Below are positions 56,641 to 64,000 of a stretch of DNA of 64,000 bases, piece after piece; the first letter of the stretch is position 1, and each line of letters opens with the position of its first letter. Location of the stretch: contig NC_134570.1 in the NCBI RefSeq assembly GCF_050947875.1, positions 232,051,265 to 232,115,264 on the forward strand. Reading direction: 5' to 3'. Position numbers and translations under genes: made by a program. The DNA comes from Dermacentor variabilis (Eukaryota > Arthropoda > Arachnida > Ixodida > Ixodidae). Under the pieces are notes generated by a model. The model worked only from the letters and a program-made list of their open reading frames with translations, had not been told where the DNA came from and did no database searches.

Positions 56641-59459
56641 GCTAAATTGGATTGGATAAACTTTCATAAAGGTCCTGCAGGACGCGTTTCAGCGCGCAGC
56701 GGACGTCTCCCACGCAGGGACTGACAGGGAGTGCCTGGCCGCTGCACGGGCCTGTTAGACAGCCTTTTCTGGCCTTGTAGTAGCGGGCTTTGTAGGATAT
56801 TTTCCCAGTTGTCCGAGGTAGAGTCCGGCGGAGCGCTTCTACACTGCCAGAGCACGTGTGCGAATGTCTCCGTGTCGCCGCACGAGGGGCACGCGTCGTC
56901 GGGTGGGACGTTGGGGGGAGGATGTGTAACGTGACGGGGTTTGGATAGGTATCTATCTCTAACAAGAGTTGCCTTAGCGCCTGCGCCAGCCAATTTGAGG
57001 TGTGAGCGGGAAGGAGACGTGGTCCCAGGTAGAAGCGTTAAGTATTTCGTGGTACGTTAGTGTGTCGTCTTTGTTCGCCTCCAACTCGTCGACACGCGGT
57101 CGGTAAGCGCGCGCGCAGCCTCATGGGCTCTCTAGTTGAGGTTGGGTGGGGCGCCCGGGATTCGACCCAGGAAGGGTGGGAAATCAGATGGCCCTGTGGT
57201 GCTTGAGGGTGCTCGGATCACCGTCTTGGAGGACGCGTAACGTCTGGTAGGAGGGGACTCCTCTCTCGAAGGCCAGTCTGCAGTCGCTAAATATTACCTC
57301 TCGCGAGTCGTCGCGCATTGCCAGGGCTATGGCCTCTAGCTTCGTTACCACGGGGTCGCGTGTGAGTACCGTGGCGGCATTTAGGGTCTCCTGTAAGGGC
57401 GAGTACGGTGCGGGTGTCCATATTGCCGCAGCGTTTATGATCTGCTGTTTAAGGAGAAGCATCGGATCCTGCAACGAGAGCCCGGGTCGGAACCCGATCA
57501 TGCGGAGCGTGAAGCAGTCTTCCTCTTCGAGATACCGGCCGACTTTGTTGAGTACGACATCCCCGGCCACCTTACCCACGCACGACGTGAGCTAGATGGG
57601 GCGAAGGTGTCGACGCCAGGTGCCTTGCCCTACTTTGGAATGAGAATCATGTGGGTGAGTTTCTGAGCGTCGGGTAACTCGCCCCGTCACCCCACGTCGT
57701 TGATGGCGTCAATGAGATACACGACCGAGAGTCTCTGTTTCGCCGAGGCTTGTTGATTGTTGTTGTTGTTGTTGAGGCCTTGGACGGAATGGCCATTGAG
57801 TTCGTGGAGAGCCGGCGCACCTCTTCAACAAAAATTTCGGCGCCGGGGAGGGTCTTGTCTGTACCGGTGTATTCGGGATGTAGGGTCGGCGGGTTTGTGG
57901 GTATCGGTAGGTACTTTTGCACAAGGGTCTTGACGACGTAGTGTGGCCAAGCGGTACCTTTGGCCTGGTGAAGTACTTTAGTGAACGAGTGTCGCTGGTT
58001 CGTGCGGGTGTTGATGTCGTTGAGCAGGCGTTTGAGGAGGTTCCTCATCTCCCCGTTGCGGAGCTGTCGGTCGACCGTTTTACAGACCTCGTCCCACTGC
58101 CGTTGCGATAGGGTGCTGCTGTGTTCGATTATGCTCTTGTTCAGTTCTGCAATGCACTTGCGGGAGCTGCGGTTAAAACGGATCCTTGGGTCAGTAGAGA
58201 TTGTTTGGCCTCGAGCAAGTGCTGTCCATCATGTGGCTGTCCATGTGGCTGTCCATCTTCTCGGTAGGCATGTCCTCACTGTTTTCGTGGCACATCCTAC
58301 TACGTTACTACGTTAGCGTTCAGCTGAGCCGTCCACGTCTCGGGGTTCGGGGCAGTGTCAGGAGGGAATCGTTCTTCGCGAGTCTTGCGAAAGAGGTCCC
58401 AGTAGGCCCACGTGTACGACCTGGGCGCCCTGACGACGGTGCGTAAGTGCATGGCCAGTATGAGATGGTCGCTGCCAAGATCCTCCGCGAGATTGGACCA
58501 GCGGGCATCAGCTGTATTCCTCACGAAGCAGGAATTCGGGGTGGTGTCACTGCCCGTGGACGTGCTGATGCGGGTTGGGAACGTCTTGTCCAGCACTAGG
58601 GTGCGATCCAGGTCGTTCGCATGCTGCCACAGCGTGGTGCCCTTGGGGGGGGGGTCATACACGTAACCCTGAGTGCGATGCGCAGGGTTAAAGACGCCAG
58701 CTGTCACGAGCGGGTTGGAGCCTGCAAAACGGATGGCTCTCTGGAATAGGCGTTGGATACGTTGACTGTAAGGGCGAGTACGGTACGGGTGTCATGTTGC
58801 CGCAGCGTTTATGATGTTTATGATCTGGTTTTAAGGACCAGATCATAAGTTGTCTGGGGCTGCTGTACATGCTGAGGACGCACACACTTCGTCGGGATGC
58901 GTCGCATTAGAGAATCTCCGTCATGAAGCTTTTCAGACCGGACGTGTCGAGGTCGTGCGCAAGGTAGATGAGCTTTTCAGCAATCAGCAGGGCGGTACCG
59001 CGTCCTCCCGCGTCGTCTGGTAACAACTGGTAGCCGGGGAACGTGGCGCTGTGTGTGAGAGTTTCTTGCAATAGGATTATGTGAGCCTTCGCGTCGTGTC
59101 TGCGGAGGTATTGGTGCAGGGAGGCTTTCCGCGCAGTGAAAGACTTTTGCAGTTCCACTGCCAGATGCGGAACACTTCGTCTGTCCTGGCGGTCTTGATG
59201 CTTGTGGGGCTCGGCCACGGTGCCCGGCAGTTCGAAGGGGGTTACGTTTGGGGTTGGAGTAGGCGCGGCGTGTTGTGGCGAGAGCGGCATACCCGCAGCA
59301 ATGGCAGGGTCTACGCCGTTTTCGAGATATGGTTCGACTGCCCCCAACCGATTAACGTGGGCTTCCAGGGTAAACTGTACGAGGGCCATAGTCTCTTTTG
59401 GAAAGCGGAGGCTCTCTCCAATTCCTGAGAGCGTACTTTACTCTAGTCTAACTCGGGTT
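56641..59459 (-). pseudogene. E1b LINE: ORF2 part, RT core deleted
   Basis: Minus-strand relative of E1a. From 59459 it reads the ORF1 end, then ORF2: ARKASLHQYLRRHDAKAHII and LLQETLTHS (APE start). AGVFNPAHRTQGY follows, where E1a has AGDFNAPN, so the catalytic Asp is Val. LGSDHLIL comes next. After the linker (RRLSTNSMAIPSKAST) the RT begins KVAGDVVLNKVGRY...MIGFRPGLSLQDPMLLLKQQ. It then jumps directly to RNase H (KLEAIALAM, REVIFSDCRLAF), so the palm with YADD is deleted. A C-terminal CPSCGDTETFAHVLWQC finger is kept. The 3' end is at 56641 (TATCCAATCCAATTTAG tail). Confidence 0.82.
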
Positions 59460-60273
59460 ATACTCCCACAAGTAACGCTGGAAGAAGTAACGAAAGCCTT
59501 GGGAGCTATGCAGAGGGGGAAGGCAGCTCAGGAGGATCCGGTAACAGCAGATTTGTTGAAGGATGGTGGGCAGATTGTTCTAGAAAAACTTGCCAACCTG
59601 TATACGCAATGCGTCATTGCCTCTAGCGTACCGGAACGTTAACATTTTTAATACATAAGAAAGGGGACGCCAAATGCATGAAAAACTATAGACCGATCTG
59701 CTTACTGACCGTTGCCTGCAAAGTATTTGTGAAGTAATCGCAAATATAATCAGGATCAGCTCAGACTTCTGTCAACTAAAGGACAAGGATACTCCACAAT
59801 TGACCATATTCGCACAATTATTCTGGTGATATAGAAATGTGTGTAATATAAACAATCCTTATATAGAGCTTTAATTGATTACGAAAAAACGTTTGAGTCA
59901 GTCGAAACCTCAACAGTCATACAGGCATTACGGAATCAGGGTGTAGACGAGCCGTATGTGAAAATACCGAAAGATATCTGTAGTGGCTCCATACAGAAAG
60001 CATCAAAATCTCACTAAAAAGGGCGTCAGTAGGGAGATGTAATCTATCGAATGTTATTCAGAGCGTGTTTACAAAAGGTATTCAGAGACCTGGATTAGGA
60101 AAAATTGGGGATAAGATTTAATGTAGAATACCTTAGTAACTTGCGATGCGCTATTATATTGCCTTGGTTAGTAACTCAGGGGACCAACTGAAATGCATGC
60201 TCCCTGACCTGGACAAGCAAAGCAGAAGAGTGACTCTAAAAATGATCCTGCAGAAAACTGAAGTAATGTTTAA

Positions 60274-61722
60274 CCTTTTCGGCTCTGGTGTCCTCAAATG
60301 AGAACAAGACATTAAAGCCACGGGTTGCGCCATAAACAAGCAAAACGAAACAAAAACAAAAACCCAAATAACTCGGCAGGTATCTCCATCGCCATGAACA
60401 TAAGTTCTCGTGCGCTCGCGTTTGCCAGAGCACCGGCAAGAAACAAGATGAAAGACAACGTCGAAGCTGAACCAAGTAAGTGCGTTTTCTTTTTTTTTTA
60501 CTTGCGAGGCACCGTCACTGGAGAGTTGAGAATTTAGGAGAATGTTTTTGACTCCCTATAGAAGACGTAATTATTTAAAACATCCCACACGGATGCGTAG
60601 TTGAGTCACCCCATGCATAATTATGTGTGTACTCATTTGAATACACGAGGGCTGAGTGGGTGCCGCATCTCGCATGTTGGGCTAGGGTGGCGCGTTGAAG
60701 TAAAGCGACTTCTGTTTATTTTTCAGGCACCGGAATGAAACCTGACTTCGACTCAGCGACTAGGGCCCGCAGGTCTTGATTTGTGCCGCTCGAAGACGCA
60801 GATGAAATGTTCGCCCAACTTGATAATGCAAATTTATCAGACGTTGGGGGGAATGAAGAATATCACGAAGATGACGACTTCATTCCCGAAGAAACAGGAA
60901 CCGATGACTGCGTCCTCGATTCGTCAGAAACTTCTGGATAATCAGATGAAGAGCAACCGTGTAATGAAATCTCATGGTCCAGAAGAGCCTTTGACAAACC
61001 ATCTGCTGATTTTAGTGGAGTTGGTGACGAAAATGAGCATTGTCTTGACGAGCTGCCAAATCAGTACGAATATTTCTCGCGTTACGTGCCAAAGAACGTG
61101 TTCGTTCAGCTGGCTAACAAAACAAACTTGTATTTTGTGTTCAAAGAAGGAAAATCGGTTCAAACGAATGAAGAAGAAATAAGGAAGCTTATTTCTCTAC
61201 ACTTGCTAATGGGAGTCGTTAAATACCCCCGTCTGCGCTTATACTGGAAGCCATCACTGAAAATAGTGTATTGCCAGTAGCTCAAGTATTCGGAAATATA
61301 CCAAACGAGACAACGGAAGATTGACGTCAGCAAGGAAGAAGTGCTAGCAGCGCATCTGGATCCACGCGCACACACCGCGTGAACTAAGCGGCTGTTTGTC
61401 TTCATTGACGGGTCGGCTTCTTTGACTTCTAAAACATCTCAGAATATGCAGGCAACACTGCAGCCTCAAGATTAGTAACGTTTACTGCATCGAAGCATGT
61501 TTGTAACATAGAAAATAAACTGCTACAAAAGATCCCGTTTTGTCTCTTCTACACCCACTGGGCACTCATGTCCTCATTGGAGGACATGATCCCAAACATT
61601 ACATGAAACTAAACACAAACATTTGTTTATGAATTTCGGTTTCTTATGGGGGGGCGGCAAAGAACCGAAATAATATGGTAGAAAAAATAAAAGTGTGATA
61701 AAAAATTTGAGGGCCGAGAGGG
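60274..61722 (+). mobile_element. piggyBac element, internally deleted
   Basis: It is bounded by TTAA on both sides (60270-60273 and 61723-61726), the invariant piggyBac target. RTE sequence continues across it (GTAATGTTTAAC | AGTC). The ends CCTTTTCGGCTCT and, on the other strand, CCCTCTCGGCCCT form short imperfect TIRs of the CCYT type. A GTGTCCTC...GAGAAC inverted motif follows the left end, and TGTCCTCATTGGAGGACA lies near the right end. It encodes the N-terminal part of a piggyBac transposase, with the catalytic part missing. Confidence 0.88.
60394..61279 (+). pseudogene. piggyBac transposase, N-terminal part with one intron
   Basis: Exon 1 starts at ATG 60394 (MNISSRALAFARAP...) or 60448. 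It ends at a GTAAGT donor (60476), and the acceptor is TTTTTCAG at 60719-60726. Joining them keeps the transposase frame, which supports a real 251-nt intron. Exon 2 is acidic (EDADEMFAQL, EEYHEDDDFIPEE) as in piggyBac-derived proteins. The DDE_Tnp_1_7 start follows: QYEYFSRYVPKNVFVQLANK, then EEEIRKLISLHLLMGVVKYP and RLRLYW. Two stops (TGA 60777-60779, TAA 60939-60941) interrupt it. The DDD catalytic domain after about 61260 is deleted. Confidence 0.85.
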
Positions 61723-62381
61723 TTAACAGTCAGAACAACTGTTTACGATAGTAGGGAGGCACTGGAAGTGGTAAGGGAATACATATACTTAGGGCAGGTA
61801 GTGACCGCGAATCCGGATCATGAGCCTGAAATAATCGGAACAATAAGAATGGGCTGGATTGCGTTTGGCAGGAATATCAGATCATGAACAGCAGGTTGCC
61901 ATAATCCCTCAAGCGAAAAGTGAACAACCAACTGTGTCTTACCAGTACTCACCTACGGGGAAGAAACACGGAGGCTTACGAAAAGCGTTGTTCTGATGTT
62001 GATGGTGATGCAACGAGCTATAGAAAGAAGGATGGTGGTTGTAATGTTAAGGGGATAAGAAGAGAGCAGATTGGGTGAGGGAACAAACACGACTGAGGAC
62101 ATCTTAGTTGAAGTCGAGAAAAAGAAATGGGCATGGGCAGGGCATGTAATGAGGAGGAAAGATAACCGATGCTCATTAAGGGTTACGGACTGGATTCCAA
62201 GAGAAGGAATCGTAGCAGGGGGCGGCAGAAAGTTAAGCGGACGGATGAGATAAAGAAGTTTGCAGGGACAACATGGCCACGATTAGCACATGACTACGGT
62301 AGGTGGAGAAGTATGGGAGAGGCCTTTGCCCTGCGTTGTGCGTAGCCAGGCTGACGACGATGATGATTATGATGATGACGG

Positions 62382-64000
62382 ACTCGGGTTTCAGTTCTGG
62401 TCGGGCGCGAGCGAAGGCGCATTTCTGGGGCGCGCTCTCGCCGTCGGCGCTACCGGCGCTACCAAGTTCCGGCAATGATGACGGGGCTACTGCATTGGTG
62501 GCGTTGTCGGCGGTGGGAATAATTGCGGCACGCGCGCTCCTGTCGTTTTGTAGTCCGGCAATGGCGGCCGTAAGTTTAAGGATTGTTTCTTTCACAGCGG
62601 TGTTTTCGCTTTTGAGTAACACTATCTCGGATGTGTTAGTGTGTGCATCGTGCTCTGGGAGGGAGCCCGACCTTACCGATGATGTGGTATCGTTTCTTCC
62701 CCGGACAACGTCCGTCCAAGTGAAGGTGCCTCGCTTCTTCCTGTTGCTCGTTGTGGGTGCCGGCGAGCTTGGCGATTGTTGACAGGAGGTCACGGGGTGG
62801 GATTGAGAAGGGAAGCCAGAACGGCACCCGGGCGTGGACCTGAAGCGAGAACCGGAGCGGTCCCAAGATGCGTCGCGTGGCGTACCACGAGAGCGCGCCC
62901 CAGGGACGGCTCCGGGGTCTCGATGCCTGCCTTGAGCGGCTCCAGGATCCTGGATCTGGACTGGGGTCGGTTGTTGTCAGAGGCCAGGTCACCTTCGAGG
63001 AGGTCCGCGTAGTCGTCTTCGGTGTTAGCGATGGCAGACTTGTGCACTGTAGCACAGTCGTTTTCGTTTCTCACTGAGCGCACTCCATCGCCGTCGTAAT
63101 ACCACGTATGGACTGCAGCATCCTTCCTTGCAGGCTTTGTCGGCGATGAAATGTGGGCCGCTGTATAGCTTACCTTTTATGCACAGTGGTGCTCCTGAGT
63201 GGGGTTCGGGGCACTACAGCCTCGGCAGATAACGTCCCCAGGGTTGGGGCACACGTCCGCGTGGGGGCAGAGTCGACCGCAGGCATAACATATATCGACC
63301 GGCCTGTGGTATAGCGTGCAGGTTATGAGCACCGACCCTATGCGCACGAAATTCGACACGCGATGGCCGTCGAATGCAACGATGACGGTGGTTGTGGTGC
63401 TTATACGCTTGGCGGCCAATGCCGGTGGCTTTCTGTCATTGACGATTTTCGAGTCAGCTTACAAGGGGAACACGATGATGCAGACGCTTAGCAAGTGGAC
63501 TGCGGTGCCGCCTCGTAGGCGCTGATCTTGTGGTTTTTCTCTTCGATGCATATTTTCTTTATTTGCACGTCGCAGTTGCCATTTTCTATGAGCGGAGCGC
63601 TTGCCACCAAGATATGCTGCTTGTTGTTGGGACATAGCTTGTCCGACGCCATTGTGTGGCAATGGGGTCGGCAACAACTGCAGGGCCAACCCTTACTATG
63701 TTAAGTCTCCCACGAGGCCTTATAATAATGCGGATATCGTCTTTTGGCAATGGTGGCACTCTGCTCGCATGGATCATGGTGTTTTTGACCTTTTCGTTGC
63801 CGCGTGTCTCAGTTCCTCCACGTTTCAACTCGACATATGGCGGAGTAGGGTTAACTCTCTCACGTTGGGCTGCGGCGCGGCGAAAGGTGCCTGTCTGCCA
63901 GCCTTGATCCCGGATGATTTCCTCCAGGGCAACATCCTCCACGGTCAATTGGCATTCCACATATTAGCACAAAAATTGCAGCCGAAGGGGGGGGGGTGCC
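62382..64000 (-). pseudogene. E1b LINE: ORF1 part (gag-like), frameshifted
   Basis: Minus strand from ATG 63960 (MECQLTVEDVALEEIIRDQG). It reads RVPPLPKDDIRIIIRPRG, equivalent to PALPQDDIKIVIRIRGG of E1a. Then, in other frames, KRISTTTTVIVAFDGHRVSN and knuckles CYACGRLCPHADVC (His shifted by one) and CRGCSAPNPTQEHHC. Distal parts carry an S/R-rich segment and a coiled-coil-like KSENTAVKETILKLTAAIAG. It breaks at the ACTCGGGTT duplication of RTE copy 2 and resumes at 59459. The 5' UTR would lie between 63961 and beyond the window edge. Confidence 0.78.

Larger units (their letters stand above)
59460..62381 (+). mobile_element. RTE-type LINE copy 2, 5'-truncated, inserted in E1b
   Basis: The 9-bp direct repeat ACTCGGGTT (59451-59459 and 62382-62390) flanks it exactly, and E1b reading continues on either side. 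It starts within the RT ([15 protein letters not shown], then [14 protein letters not shown]). After the piggyBac insertion it resumes at 61727 (LEVVREYIYLGQVVTA) and ends with CSLRVTDWIPREG and a (GAT)n tail. The FADD block is destroyed (LRCAIILPW). It is about 1.47 kb without the insertion and much more decayed than RTE copy 1. Confidence 0.85.

Overview
The window is animal nuclear DNA and most probably comes from a hard tick (Ixodidae). The main reason is three copies of a tRNA-headed SINE that matches my recollection of the tick SINE Ruka. Two further tRNA-like repeats and the LINE, Ty3/gypsy, Penelope and piggyBac families also look like those of tick genomes. There is no bacterial gene organisation. 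I ran no database search, so the host call rests on recall.

Layout. 1-8463 is mostly unassigned DNA with old LINE pieces, Ruka SINEs and one likely host exon: a 173-nt M13 (neprilysin-like) metallopeptidase exon on the minus strand at 6628-6800. 8464-14342 is a full-length APE/RT/RNase H LINE ('LINE-E1a') with a 10-bp target-site duplication (TSD), inserted in an older LINE ('LINE-A', 7720-8463 + 14343-14701). The 3' UTR of LINE-A has been amplified into a 2.1-kb GCC/GCT array (14702-16835). 16836-25260 is sparse: a TIR element, a Penelope-like GIY-YIG fragment, a repeat with a tRNA-like core, and a 128-bp palindrome beside (AT)n. 25261-35639 holds two gypsy elements (Gypsy-1 plus, Gypsy-2 minus), both landed in the (AT)n tract.

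37405-64000 is a dense nest. Three 5'-truncated copies of one LINE ('E2') lie head to tail. Copy 1 carries an RTE LINE with a twin-priming inversion and a probable solo LTR. Copy 2 carries a SINE-like element with inverted-repeat ends and Gypsy-3. Gypsy-3 carries Gypsy-4 (youngest: LTRs differ at 2 of 208 positions) and a CR1/Jockey-like LINE ('LINE-C'). Beyond copy 3 lies a minus-strand relative of E1a ('E1b'), split by an RTE copy that was itself hit by a piggyBac element.

No cellular operon or pathway is present. The content is the order of insertions, readable from TSDs, and decayed element proteins. LINE-encoded reverse transcriptases and endonucleases would have mobilised the SINEs. Gypsy integrases made 4-5-bp duplications, and the piggyBac transposase used TTAA. 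The only long intact reading frame of clear identity is ORF1 of E1a. I found no convincing new cellular system. The most informative items are structural: twin priming, serial LINE-tail insertion, a tRNA-like core between inverted repeats, an intron-bearing piggyBac relic, a copied deletion junction in E1b, and an isolated host exon.
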